Assembly: GCA_021300195.1 (NCBI GenBank)
Contig: JAJTIE010000035.1
Span: 1 to 56,834 of the forward strand
Direction: 5' to 3'
From: Bacteroidota bacterium
GTDB lineage: Bacteria; Bacteroidota; Bacteroidia; J057; JAJTIE01
DNA: 56,834 bases
Shown here: one piece after another, positions 16,537-25,574 of the stretch
How the letters are laid out: every line of letters begins with the position of its first letter
Position numbering within the stretch: the stretch's first letter is position 1
Translations under genes and position numbers: made by a program
The notes under the pieces: generated by a model
Told to the model about the DNA's origin: nothing
Database searches by the model: none
Seen by the model: only the letters and a program-made list of their open reading frames with translations

Positions 16537-18508
16537 CCTCAAACTCTGTACGGCGGTTCTGCTGGCGGCCCGCTTCCGTGTCGTTCTCCGCCACCGGCTG
16601 TGCTTCGCCATAGCCCCTATACGCCAGCCGCTCGGTTGCCACGCCATTCGCTACCAGCCAGGCTACCACGGCTTTCGCCCGCTCCTCACTCAGCTTCAGG
16701 TTATAGTCCTCTGGCCCTTGGTCGTCCGTATGCCCGTTAATGCGCACGCGTAGCCGGGCATTCTCACCCAGGGTGCGCAGCAGGCGCTCCAGTTCGGCCA
16801 CCGACTCAGGCGTCAGGGTGGCCTGATTGACCTCGAAGAAAATATTCCTCAGCACAATGCGCTTACCCGACCGGATTTTTTCCAGGTACAGGTCCTGCAC
16901 CACCTCCTGGTAGCCCGAGGCTTGGGCTACGGGGAAATTTTCGGAACTGAAGAGGTAGCCATCGGCTACGGCACTGATGCCATAGTTTCGCCCCCCAGGC
17001 AGGGTAATCAGGTATTTTCCGGTCTCCTCGTTGCTGTTGATGATGCTCAGGGTGTCATTCGCCGTGTTGTCCACAATCATCAGCGTTGCAGCCAGGGGCT
17101 GCCGGGTTTCAGCATCCCGCACAGTTCCCTTCAGCAGGGTCAGGTTAAACTCTGGCACGGCTGCATCCTCCTCTGGGCGCTGGTTGGCCAGTAGGGTATC
17201 TGCTGGCGCTGGCCAGGTAATCTGGTAGAGGTCGTCCTGCCCGTAGCCACCCGGACGCACGCTGCTCATATAGGCTTGGCGGCCACTGGCATCGAGCACA
17301 AAGAAAACGTCGTCTCCGGGCGTATTGATGGGGAATCCCAGGTTTTCTGGGGCCGAGAAGGTCCGGTCGGGCCGCCAGGTAGTCTTGAACACGTCGTAGC
17401 CGCCCATACTGCTATGCCCTTCGCTGCTGAAGTACAGGTTGCGGCCATTGGGGTGCAAGAAGGGGCCGTCTTCGTTGAATACCGTGTTCACGGCCGGGCC
17501 CAGGTTTACCGGGTCGGTCCAGCTTCCGTCGGGCCGCTGCTGGCTCCAGTACAGGTCTCGCCCACCAAGGCCCCCGGGGCGGTTGCTCGCAAAAATAGCA
17601 TAGCGTCCGTCTGCACTCAGGCACATAGAGCTCTCGCCATACTTGCTGTTGATAGGCCGGGAGATGGAAACAGGCGGCTGCCAGTCTGCCCCCTGCTGCC
17701 GGGCGCTGTACAGGCCTCCATTGTTGCTGTCCCGGTACAGCATCACGGTCTGCCCGTCTGGTGCCAGGCTTACCGTGGCATCGTGATACACGGTGTTGAT
17801 GGGTGGACCCAGCGGCCTGGCCGGTATCCAGCCCGTGGCAGTATCCCGGTCGCTGAAGTAGATATCCTCGTAGGGCTTATTGTCAAAAGCAAGCCCGCCC
17901 AGGTTGCCAGGGCGGCGCGAGGTAAACAGCAGGCGGGCACCATCGGCAGTGATGACGGGGCCAAACTCCGGGTACGGAGTATTGATATTCGGCCCCAGGT
18001 TGCGTATCTCCACCACTACCGTATCCTTCATCAGTTTTACTCCTTGCTCGCACTGGCGCAGCTGGTTACGGATCCGCGTATAGGCTTCATCCGAAGTTTT
18101 GTAGCGGCCCAGCTCCCGCTGATAAAAAATGCTGGCATCTTCAAAGCGGCTGCTTTGGTGCAGGGCCTGCGCCATGTAGTAGTCTAGTCCGGGGTCGAAA
18201 CCGGATGCCCGCGTGGCCACTAGCTCAAAATAAGGCAGGGCATCTGTGGGGCGGCCCTGCTCAAACAGTGTCACACCTAGCCAGTAACATGTATGCATAT
18301 TATCGGCATTTACGCCATTGGCCTGCTGCAGGTAGGGCAGGGCCTGTTCGTACTCTTGAAATAGCAGATGTTCATCGGCCTGTTTCAGCAGTTGGCGTTC
18401 TGCTTTTTTATCGAACGTCTGGGCGTGTATGCCCGAGCCAGCTATGCCCACAAGCAGCAAGAGCACTATTAGCTGCATGTTAGCCAGGGTGGTGTATGAT
18501 CTGACCAT
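16520..18508 (-). CDS. TPR / PD40 propeller / carboxypeptidase-regulatory-like / OmpA protein (PorE-like)
   Basis: The 662-residue protein follows the domain order described for the T9SS component PorE: signal peptide (ending GIHA-Q), TPR-like helices (residues about 20-140), a PD40/WD40-like propeller with repeated NTPYPEFGPVITADGARLLF, YATFASNRPGGLGGRDLYW-type and PDRTFSAPENLG blades, a carboxypeptidase-regulatory-like domain (LKGTVRDAETRQPLAATLMI) and a C-terminal OmpA domain (INGHTDDQGPEDYNLKLSEERA, peptidoglycan-binding D and R). ATG 18508 was preferred because it supplies a basic n-region; 18478 is possible. It lies 45 bases downstream of a paralog. I infer a periplasmic link between envelope machinery and peptidoglycan, possibly T9SS. 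No lipobox is visible. Confidence 0.88.
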   Translation of the reverse strand: MVRSYTTLANMQLIVLLLLVGIAGSGIHAQTFDKKAERQLLKQADEHLLFQEYEQALPYLQQANGVNADNMHTCYWLGVTLFEQGRPTDALPYFELVATRASGFDPGLDYYMAQALHQSSRFEDASIFYQRELGRYKTSDEAYTRIRNQLRQCEQGVKLMKDTVVVEIRNLGPNINTPYPEFGPVITADGARLLFTSRRPGNLGGLAFDNKPYEDIYFSDRDTATGWIPARPLGPPINTVYHDATVSLAPDGQTVMLYRDSNNGGLYSARQQGADWQPPVSISRPINSKYGESSMCLSADGRYAIFASNRPGGLGGRDLYWSQQRPDGSWTDPVNLGPAVNTVFNEDGPFLHPNGRNLYFSSEGHSSMGGYDVFKTTWRPDRTFSAPENLGFPINTPGDDVFFVLDASGRQAYMSSVRPGGYGQDDLYQITWPAPADTLLANQRPEEDAAVPEFNLTLLKGTVRDAETRQPLAATLMIVDNTANDTLSIINSNEETGKYLITLPGGRNYGISAVADGYLFSSENFPVAQASGYQEVVQDLYLEKIRSGKRIVLRNIFFEVNQATLTPESVAELERLLRTLGENARLRVRINGHTDDQGPEDYNLKLSEERAKAVVAWLVANGVATERLAYRGYGEAQPVAENDTEAGRQQNRRTEFEVISND

Positions 18509-18553
18509 AAATAATGGGAGTAAAACCAAATAAGGGTGGTCTGAAAAATCTGC

Positions 18554-20578
18554 CTATTTGGACAGGACAAACACTTCTACGCGATTATTACGTGCCCGGC
18601 CCTCGGTTGTGCTATTGTCTGCCCGCGGCTCGGTGCCGCCCTTTCCTTTGTATTCGAATCGGCTTTCATCTATTCCCTTGTTCACCACCAGATAGAGCAC
18701 CACCCGCATGGCCCGCCGTTCGCTCAGCCGTCTCAGGGCGGCCGGGGCGCCCTGGTTATCGGTATGGGCAGTAATCTTGACCCGCATATTCGGGTTTGCC
18801 ATCATCATGTAGAAGAGCTTGTCCATGTCACTGGTTGCACTTGGGCCAAACTCATCTGTTCCGGGCTTGAAGTCCAGCTCCCACAGCATCAGGGTTTCTC
18901 CGGGCTGGATGCGCGCAATCTCGGGATATTGCTTTGCCTTATCCAGCGTACGCTCCACGAAAAAGGCAGGGTAGGCTTTTAGCTCCTTGCGTACCTCCTC
19001 TGCCAGCGCAGGCTCCAGGGTGCCCCCTGCTACGGGTGTGCGCAGGGCCGTAGCGGGTTCGTCCGCAGGTTTCTGGCCAGTTGTAGGGGGCATGGGGGCG
19101 GTACCGTCTGGTTCCCCTGTGCCTGGGGCCAGCTTACGGGCCGCTTCTTCCTCGTCCAGGCCTGGCACCAGGCTATCTGTAGGCGGTGTGTAGGTGGCTC
19201 TGGTGGCCGTGCCCTGGGCAAGTGGTGCCGGATCTGCCTCCTCCAGCACCACCTGGTATAGATCCAGTGCGCCGTTTGATCCTCGCCGGTCCGAGGCCAG
19301 GTAGGCTGCATTTCCCTTTCCATAGGGTGCATAGCCCAGGTCGTCCGCCGGGCTGTTTACGGGGTAGCCCAGGTTGTTGGCGGTGCTATAGCTGTCATCA
19401 TCCAGGTGTACGGACTGGAATACATCATAGCCCCCCATGGCATCGTGCCCCTGGCTGGAGAAGTAGAGCCGGCGGGTAGCAACGTGGTAGTAGGGGCTGC
19501 GCTCGTCATAGGGAGTATTGATGCCGGGGCCGGTGTGCACCGGGCGCATCCACACACCCTTCTCGCCCAGCTGGCTTACCCAGATGTCGTAGCCGCCCAG
19601 GCCACCCTTGCGCTTGCTGGCGAAGAAGAAGAGGCCCGCCTCTTCATCCATAAATGGATCTCGGTCTCCTGCACCTGCATCAAAGGGCGCAGGCAGCTTC
19701 ACGGGCATGCTTACTTCCTGGGCCAGGGTGCGTGCATATACGGGCCGGGCCGGCCCGGTGGATACGTAGAGGGTGCCGGGCGCTGGCTTCTGGTCCGGGA
19801 AGTAGTACAGGCCGGTGCCGCGCATGGCCTGCTGGTCGGCAGTGCGCTTGAAGGCGTTGGCATCCATGGCCACTGCTGTGCGGGGTACGGTTATTTCGCC
19901 GTCCTGTATCCGGGTAAAAAAGAAATCGGAGCGTACCGCATCCTGGTCTGTGGCATCGGCGCGATAGCTGGTGAAATACAGCAGGTTACCTTCGGGATTA
20001 CAGCGGGGGCCCAGTTCATCGTAGCGCGTATTCACGGCCGAAGGCAAATGTGTAAGGCGCACACCGGCGCGGGGTGCGGCTGCTAGCAGCTGGGCCTGCT
20101 GGCAGCGTGCCAGGGCCTGCTCGTAGTAGGCACGGTCTGGGTTCCGGGGGGCCAGGCGCTCCAGTACCAGCTGGTAGTAGGCTTGTGCCTGGGCATACAG
20201 CTCCTGGTGGTGTAGCACCTGGGCATAGGTGCCATACAGTTCTTGCATCTGGCCGGCAGACAACTGGTCGGTAAGGGAAGGCCGGGCCAGCAGGTATTGA
20301 TACTGCTCATAGGCGAGGTCCTTCAGGCCCGAGTGGAAGTAGGAAAGGGCCAGATACAGGCGCATCTCCGGCTCTTTGGCCTCGTAGCCCAGTAGCTGCT
20401 GATAGGTTTCGGCGGCCTGTATCCACTCGCCAGCCAGGCGGTGTACGGTGGCCTGTGCCTCCATTTTTTTCAGCAGCGCCGGGTCCATCGGCTGTGCTAC
20501 TGCCAGGCCAGGAGGGGCCAGGAGCAGAAAGACAAAAACAGTGGTAGGAAGACCGATGAAACCCATCTTTATTTTCAT
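18554..20578 (-). CDS. TPR / PD40 propeller / OmpA protein, paralog of the downstream gene
   Basis: The 674-residue protein has a signal peptide (MKIKMGF..., cleavage near AVA-Q), TPR-like helices to about residue 165 (GEWIQAAETYQQLLGYEA, DLAYEQYQYLLARP), a PD40-type propeller (FTSYRADATDQDAV, FFASKRKGGLGGYDIW, LYFSSQGHDAMGGYDVF), a Pro/Glu-rich linker (about 460-540) in place of the regulatory-like domain of its partner, and an OmpA domain (ITAHTDNQGAPAALRRLSERRAM, NNRVEVFVL). ATG 20578 was chosen over an upstream GTG. The two genes form a tandem pair and probably act together at the cell wall. The linker difference suggests divergence in role. A possible promoter lies just upstream. Confidence 0.86.
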   Translation of the reverse strand: MKIKMGFIGLPTTVFVFLLLAPPGLAVAQPMDPALLKKMEAQATVHRLAGEWIQAAETYQQLLGYEAKEPEMRLYLALSYFHSGLKDLAYEQYQYLLARPSLTDQLSAGQMQELYGTYAQVLHHQELYAQAQAYYQLVLERLAPRNPDRAYYEQALARCQQAQLLAAAPRAGVRLTHLPSAVNTRYDELGPRCNPEGNLLYFTSYRADATDQDAVRSDFFFTRIQDGEITVPRTAVAMDANAFKRTADQQAMRGTGLYYFPDQKPAPGTLYVSTGPARPVYARTLAQEVSMPVKLPAPFDAGAGDRDPFMDEEAGLFFFASKRKGGLGGYDIWVSQLGEKGVWMRPVHTGPGINTPYDERSPYYHVATRRLYFSSQGHDAMGGYDVFQSVHLDDDSYSTANNLGYPVNSPADDLGYAPYGKGNAAYLASDRRGSNGALDLYQVVLEEADPAPLAQGTATRATYTPPTDSLVPGLDEEEAARKLAPGTGEPDGTAPMPPTTGQKPADEPATALRTPVAGGTLEPALAEEVRKELKAYPAFFVERTLDKAKQYPEIARIQPGETLMLWELDFKPGTDEFGPSATSDMDKLFYMMMANPNMRVKITAHTDNQGAPAALRRLSERRAMRVVLYLVVNKGIDESRFEYKGKGGTEPRADNSTTEGRARNNRVEVFVLSK

Positions 20579-20599
20579 GACATAGTAGTTTAGGAACAC

Positions 20600-20632
20600 G
20601 AAAGATACAACAGGCCGCTGCTGAATAGCAAA
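20600..20632 (-). promoter_or_regulatory. Possible promoter of the PorE-like pair
   Basis: On the minus strand TTTG (20629-20632), 21 bases, then TATCTTTC (20600-20607), one mismatch from TAnnTTTG. The start of transcription would lie about 15 bases before the ATG at 20578. Confidence 0.4.
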
Positions 20633-20681
20633 CCCTGTATGCCCACGGCCCAGCCCCCTACACAGCCCACCCGGCGGGCCG

Positions 20682-22487
20682 CTAGGCTGTGGGGGCCTCG
20701 GCCTGCTCCAGGCGGATGTGCAGGTCCTTTAGCTGGCGGGCATCCACGGGTGCCGGTGCCTCCAGCATCAGGTCTCGCCCGGCGCTGTTTTTCGGGAAAG
20801 CCATTACATCGCGTATGCTGCTGCTGCGGGTCATGAGCATCAAGATTCGGTCTAGCCCAAAGGCGCAGCCAGCATGGGGGGGAGCCCCGTAGCGAAAAGC
20901 ACGCAGCAGGAAGCCGAACTGCTGTCGTATCTCGGCCTCGCTAAGGCCCAGTAGGCCAAAAACTTCATCCTGGATGTCCTCGCGATGGATACGCACGCTG
21001 CCGCTCATCACCTCATTGCCGTTCATCACCATATCGTAGCAGAGGGCACGTATGTCTTCGGGGCGGCGTGTTCCGGCCTTGTACTCGGCCCAGTCTGCCT
21101 CGTGCGGCATTACAAAAGGGTGATGAATGGCCACCAGCTGGCCGCTCTGCTCATCCCGCTCGAATAGGGGGAAGTCTATAACATAGAAGATGTTCCAGCT
21201 ATCGGGGTCATACAGCTGCTCGGTGTCGGCTATGTGCTTGCGTAGTGCCCCCAGGCTACGGCGCACCACCGGGGCACTGTCTGCCCCAATAAGCACCAGG
21301 TCTCCGGGCTGGGCCTGCATGTGGCGGGCTATGGCTGCCAGCTGCTCGGGGCCGAAAAACTTGTCGGCACTACTTTTGCAGCTGCCGTCGGCCTCCACCC
21401 GCAGGCTTACCAGGCCCTTCAGGCCCAGGTGGCTTTGCTTCACATAGTCTATCAGGGCATCCGTCTGCTTGCGGCTGTAGTGCCCCAGGCCCGGGGCGCA
21501 TATACCCGCTATCAGCCCGCCGCCCTGTAGCACGCTGTTGAACACACCAAAGTCTGTGCCTGCCACCTGCGCATTCAGCGTAATGAGCTCCATACCAAAG
21601 CGCAGATCCGGTTTATCGCTGCCGTACTTCTCCATACACTCGGCATAGGAAATACGGGGCAGTGCGGGTATATCTACCCCAATTGTATCCTGAAATACCT
21701 GCTGCACCAGGGCTTCGAAGGTGCTGAGGATATCCTCCTGACCCACAAAGCTCATTTCGCAGTCCAGCTGGGTAAACTCGGGCTGCCGGTCACCCCGGAA
21801 GTCTTCGTCGCGGTAGCACTTGGTTATCTGGTAGTAGCGGTCCATGCCGGCCACCATCAGCAGCTGTTTCAGTATCTGGGGGCTCTGGGGCAGGGCGTAG
21901 AAGGTGCCGGGGTGCATGCGGCTGGGCACCAGGAAGTCTCGCGCGCCCTCGGGCGTAGCCCGGATGAAGTTGGGTGTCTCTATCTCCAGGAAGCCGCGCG
22001 CGTCCAGAAAACGGCGCATGGCAGCCGCTACCCGGGCGCGTAGGCGCAGGTTGTGTGCCAGGGCTGGGCGGCGTATGTCCAGGTAGCGATACTGCAGGCG
22101 CAGTTCCTCGCTGCCGTCGGTGTCGTCTTGTATCAGGAAAGGGGGCAGCTCGGCCCGGTTCAACAGGCTGAGCTGTGTGGGGCGGATCTCTATATCGCCC
22201 GTGGGATTCTTGGGGTTCTTGTTTTCGCGCTCGTGCACGCTGCCCTCTACCCGCAGCACATACTCGCGTCCCAGCGTTTTGGCCAGCCGGTACAGCTCGG
22301 GCTGGTGCTCCTGGGCTATCGCTATCTGGGTGATGCCCTGCAGGTCGCGCAGGTCTATGAAGATAAACTGCCCAAAGTCTCGGGTAGTCTGCACCCAGCC
22401 ACATAGGGCTACGGGCTGGCCGGCATCGGCCATGCGGAGCTGGCCGCAGCTGTGGGTGCGCAGGGTGGTAGCATTCATAGGCTGCAT
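20682..22487 (-). CDS. aspS: Aspartyl-tRNA synthetase
   Basis: A class II aminoacyl-tRNA synthetase that charges tRNA-Asp. At 601 residues it is the long bacterial type with the inserted GAD domain. The N-terminal OB-fold anticodon-binding region is seen as VALCGWVQTTRDFGQFIFIDLRD-like sequence. Motif 2 is YYQITKCYRDEDFRGDRQPEFTQLD-like, with the FTQLD element for ATP binding. The insert is near SLGALRKHIAD, and motif 3 is GLDRILML, near residue 555. It ends with the usual PAPVDARQLKDLHIRL pattern. A second Met (residue 4) is an equally possible start. It is divergent from the flavoprotein gene at 22606; no promoter was clearly seen. Confidence 0.97.
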   Translation of the reverse strand: MQPMNATTLRTHSCGQLRMADAGQPVALCGWVQTTRDFGQFIFIDLRDLQGITQIAIAQEHQPELYRLAKTLGREYVLRVEGSVHERENKNPKNPTGDIEIRPTQLSLLNRAELPPFLIQDDTDGSEELRLQYRYLDIRRPALAHNLRLRARVAAAMRRFLDARGFLEIETPNFIRATPEGARDFLVPSRMHPGTFYALPQSPQILKQLLMVAGMDRYYQITKCYRDEDFRGDRQPEFTQLDCEMSFVGQEDILSTFEALVQQVFQDTIGVDIPALPRISYAECMEKYGSDKPDLRFGMELITLNAQVAGTDFGVFNSVLQGGGLIAGICAPGLGHYSRKQTDALIDYVKQSHLGLKGLVSLRVEADGSCKSSADKFFGPEQLAAIARHMQAQPGDLVLIGADSAPVVRRSLGALRKHIADTEQLYDPDSWNIFYVIDFPLFERDEQSGQLVAIHHPFVMPHEADWAEYKAGTRRPEDIRALCYDMVMNGNEVMSGSVRIHREDIQDEVFGLLGLSEAEIRQQFGFLLRAFRYGAPPHAGCAFGLDRILMLMTRSSSIRDVMAFPKNSAGRDLMLEAPAPVDARQLKDLHIRLEQAEAPTA

Positions 22488-22605
22488 ACTTTAGGGTATC
22501 GAAAAGGAATGAATAAAAGCGTAATAGCGGCAAAAATAGGCACTGTCCGGGTATTTTTCCCTATGTTTCGCGCCTTTCTCTTTCGGGTTGGCCAATACCT
22601 CTGCC

Positions 22606-23826
22606 ATGCGCGTCTGTATCATCGGGGCCGGTGCCGCCGGCCTGTTTGCCGCCCTGCGGCTAAAGGCCCTGCAGCCTGGCTGGGAGGTGCGGGTGCTGGA
22701 GCAAAAAGAGCCGCTGGCCAAGGTGCGTATATCCGGTGGGGGCCGCTGCAACGTAACGCACGACCCTGCCCGCTTTCGGCAGGGGTTGCGGCAGCTGTAC
22801 CCCCGGGGAGCACAATTTATGCAGCAGGCGCTCAAGGCCTTTGGTGCGCAGGATACGCTGGACTGGTTTGCCCACCGGGGGGTGGCCCTGAAGCGAGAGG
22901 ACGACGGGCGCATGTTTCCCACCACCGACCGTAGCCAGACGATTGTGGACTGCCTGCTGCAGGAGGCACACAGCCTGGGTGTGCAGCTGCACACAGGGGT
23001 AAAGGTGCGGGCCCTGCACCCTGGGCCGCCGGGCCACTGGCAGCTGGAAACCAGTGTGGGCACCCGTATAGAGGCCTACCGGGTGCTGGTAGCCACCGGC
23101 GGCAGCCCAGGGATAAAAGGGCTAGACTGGCTGCAAGCGCTGGGGCTGGAGGTAGTGCCGCCGGTGCCCTCGCTCTTTACCTTCAACCTGCAGCCGCACC
23201 CCATGCGTGCGCTACAGGGCGTATCGGCCCCGGCGGTAGTAAGCCTGCCCGAACAGGGCAAGCTGAGCCAGGAGGGGCCCCTGCTGATTACCCACTGGGG
23301 GCTGAGTGGGCCTGCGGTGCTGAAGCTGAGTGCCTTTGCAGCCCGCGCACTGAAAGAGGCCGACTACCGCTACCGCATACGCCTGTGCTGGCTGCCAGGC
23401 TGGGACGATACCCGGCTGCGCAGCTGGATAGAACTGCAACGGACCGATGCGCCCAAAAAGCGAATACGCAATACCCCGCCTGCACAGCTACCCCGGCGCC
23501 TGTGGGCCTGGCTGTGCCAGGCGGCGGGGCTGGCCGACGAAACGGCCTGGGCAAGCCTGCCCGCCGGAGAACGAAACCGGCTAACCGAGCTGCTGCTACG
23601 CCACAGCCTGACCGCAGCGGGCAAGACCACCTTTAAGGACGAGTTTGTAACAGCAGGCGGCATAGCCCTAGGCGAGGTAGGCCCACAGATGGAGGCGAAA
23701 CGCCACCCAGGCTTGTTTTTAGCAGGCGAGGTGCTGGATATAGACGGCATTACGGGGGGCTTCAACTTTCAGGCCGCCTGGACTACTGGCTGGCTGGCTG
23801 GCACCGGCCTGGCCTCCGGAACTTGA
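22606..23826 (+). CDS. HI0933-family FAD-dependent oxidoreductase (BaiN/YhiN type)
   Basis: The 406-residue protein starts at ATG 22606, directly before the FAD-binding dinucleotide motif VCIIGAGAAGLFAA. The second hallmark KVRISGGGRCNVTH follows at about residue 40, and the C-terminal FAD-contact motif DIDGITGGFNFQAAWTTGWLAG is near the end. Members are flavoproteins of largely unknown physiological substrate; one relative (BaiN) acts on bile acids, but that is not transferable by sequence alone. GLDWLQALGLEVVPPVPSL and THWGLSGPAVLKLSAF are also typical of the family. It is divergent from aspS, with a TATGTTTC (-7-like, one mismatch) at 22563-22570 but no partner box. Confidence 0.93.
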   Translation: MRVCIIGAGAAGLFAALRLKALQPGWEVRVLEQKEPLAKVRISGGGRCNVTHDPARFRQGLRQLYPRGAQFMQQALKAFGAQDTLDWFAHRGVALKREDDGRMFPTTDRSQTIVDCLLQEAHSLGVQLHTGVKVRALHPGPPGHWQLETSVGTRIEAYRVLVATGGSPGIKGLDWLQALGLEVVPPVPSLFTFNLQPHPMRALQGVSAPAVVSLPEQGKLSQEGPLLITHWGLSGPAVLKLSAFAARALKEADYRYRIRLCWLPGWDDTRLRSWIELQRTDAPKKRIRNTPPAQLPRRLWAWLCQAAGLADETAWASLPAGERNRLTELLLRHSLTAAGKTTFKDEFVTAGGIALGEVGPQMEAKRHPGLFLAGEVLDIDGITGGFNFQAAWTTGWLAGTGLASGT

Positions 23827-24084
23827 CCGTGCACCAGACACGAACAGGCATCGGCTCGCACCCTGTGGACTACCGTTCAGACCCCATTTTGTGCAATTCA
23901 CACAAAAAACACGGCCCTTCGTGCGGTTTGCTAGCACCACATTGCTTTTTATGCTATTTTTGAAATTAAACGCGAAAAAACGCGCAAGCGAAGTTGCCCC
24001 GGACACATACCGCCGGATGCGTACCCGTTTGCGGATTAGTGTTATTATTAAGTAAAGCCGGAAACCGGGTGAAATCAAAACCAA

Positions 24085-25398
24085 ATGCTTAAAATGAAAT
24101 TTTCAGGAATTGTAGTGGGCATGTGCATCATGCTCTGCTCATCGCTCCTCTTTGCTCAAAACGTGGGGATTAACACCACCAACCCCCAGGAGACCCTGCA
24201 CGTGAATGGCAGTGTGCGGGTGGACGGCAAGTTCATCCTGTACAATGGTACCGAGCTGGCACCCGGTGCTACCATCGCCATACCCGACAACACCTCCATG
24301 GTGCAGATAGGCAGCAACGCCGGCGCGCAGGCCAATGCCCTTACCGGTCCCGCCACCCCGCGACAGGGCATGATTCTGTACATCCTGAACCGTGACAACG
24401 ACGCGGGCACCTTTGCCACCTACCCTGTGCCCGGCAACGGCCAGGTGTCGCAGTTTGTGTACCACGACGGCGCCTGGTACCCTGTAGGCGGCGGCAGCAC
24501 TACCCCGCCCGGCGCCATACTGGGCGGTACCATTGCCGGCAACGGAAACGTGGTAAACGGCCCTATTACTGCAAACCGTACCGGCACCGGCCAGTATACC
24601 ATTACTTTCAATACCCCACTTGCCTCTACACCCAACGTAGTGGTAAGTGGCTATATGAACAGTGGTGCTGGCGGAGGCTGTAGCTCCCCCCCCTGTACCG
24701 ATGCACCGACTATTACGCTAGACCCCATCACTACCATGTACTGCATACCCCATAGCGCGTTCTCGAGTGGAGACACCTATCGGAACAGATGCTCAGCTTT
24801 CAATCCTGTAACACTGAACACTGAATTCAAATTTATAGACGGTGTTTCTACAACTGGTGGCGTTGTAAATATCAACCATGCCTCATCCGGGTGCAACGGT
24901 CAGTTTTCACCAAATTTTGGCCATAGCATCACCGGAGGTACTGTTAGCATCAACCCTAGTGCAACTTTTCAGCTCAGCACAACCCACGGTGCTACATCTG
25001 GCAGTAGCAACTTTCGCATGTATATTTGGGTAGACTGGAATCAGGACGGAGATTTTGATGATACTGGAGAATTGGTACACGACAGCGGAGTTGATGTCCC
25101 CAACCTAACCAATGTTTCTATCACCGCGCCATGTAGTGCAAACTGCGGACTGACTCGTATGCGTATAAGGGGCATTCGCCCTGGAGTAACAGCACTAACA
25201 GATGCCTGTAGCGATGCCGGGCAATCAGGCTTCACGGGTGAAACACATGACTACAACGTAAATATACTGGACCCCACTACTACCGCCCCCGGCTTCTGCC
25301 TAGTTTCGGGCATGTCCAACACCGGATTCAACTGCAGATGCTACGATCAGGGTGGGCTTCCACTTGACCTGGGTGTAACCTTCCTGGCCTCCGAATAG
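24085..25398 (+). CDS. Secreted protein with embedded GEVED domain
   Basis: The 437-residue protein begins with a signal peptide (ending LLFA-Q) and then NVGINTTNPQETLHVNGSVRV, a start typical of Bacteroidota extracellular proteins. A Gly/Pro-rich middle leads to a beta-rich stretch (TITFNTPLASTPNVVVSGY). Residues about 218-396 form a GEVED domain, starting at YCIPHSAF and containing WVDWNQDGDFDDTGELV (about 315-331) and GETHDYNV (about 386-393). The last 35 residues (GFCLVSG to TFLASE) look like the continuation of the beta-rich stretch before the insert. No T9SS sorting domain is seen at the end. The GEVED-coding part is visibly richer in A and T than its flanks. A TATTTTTG at 23955-23962 may be the -7 box; a TTTG lies 24 bases upstream, longer than usual. 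Confidence 0.85.
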   Translation: MLKMKFSGIVVGMCIMLCSSLLFAQNVGINTTNPQETLHVNGSVRVDGKFILYNGTELAPGATIAIPDNTSMVQIGSNAGAQANALTGPATPRQGMILYILNRDNDAGTFATYPVPGNGQVSQFVYHDGAWYPVGGGSTTPPGAILGGTIAGNGNVVNGPITANRTGTGQYTITFNTPLASTPNVVVSGYMNSGAGGGCSSPPCTDAPTITLDPITTMYCIPHSAFSSGDTYRNRCSAFNPVTLNTEFKFIDGVSTTGGVVNINHASSGCNGQFSPNFGHSITGGTVSINPSATFQLSTTHGATSGSSNFRMYIWVDWNQDGDFDDTGELVHDSGVDVPNLTNVSITAPCSANCGLTRMRIRGIRPGVTALTDACSDAGQSGFTGETHDYNVNILDPTTTAPGFCLVSGMSNTGFNCRCYDQGGLPLDLGVTFLASE

Positions 25399-25440
25399 GC
25401 TAGAAGCCCCCCATAGTTCGCTCGTCAGCAAGAAAACAAA

Positions 25441-25470
25441 AGGCCCAGGCTATCCCAGCTGGGCCTTTTT
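25441..25470 (+). terminator. Rho-independent terminator after the GEVED protein gene
   Basis: Stem AGGCCCAG/CTGGGCCT (25441-25448, 25459-25466) with a 10-base loop followed by a run of T to 25470. A run of A before the stem could make it work in both directions. Confidence 0.85.
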
Positions 25471-25574
25471 CTGTTTTAGCCCAGGGGGCGGATGCGGCGT
25501 CATATTTTGGGCACAACAGAATATCGGATGCCGGGTATGTAGTGCACGGAGGCTTTATAGCTTTATATTTGGGC

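Noticed and set aside
17276-18187. A 303-codon open frame on the plus strand inside the PorE-like gene
   Set aside because: It lies antisense to a gene with clear domains, has no family-like sequence, and is explained by GC-rich codon structure.
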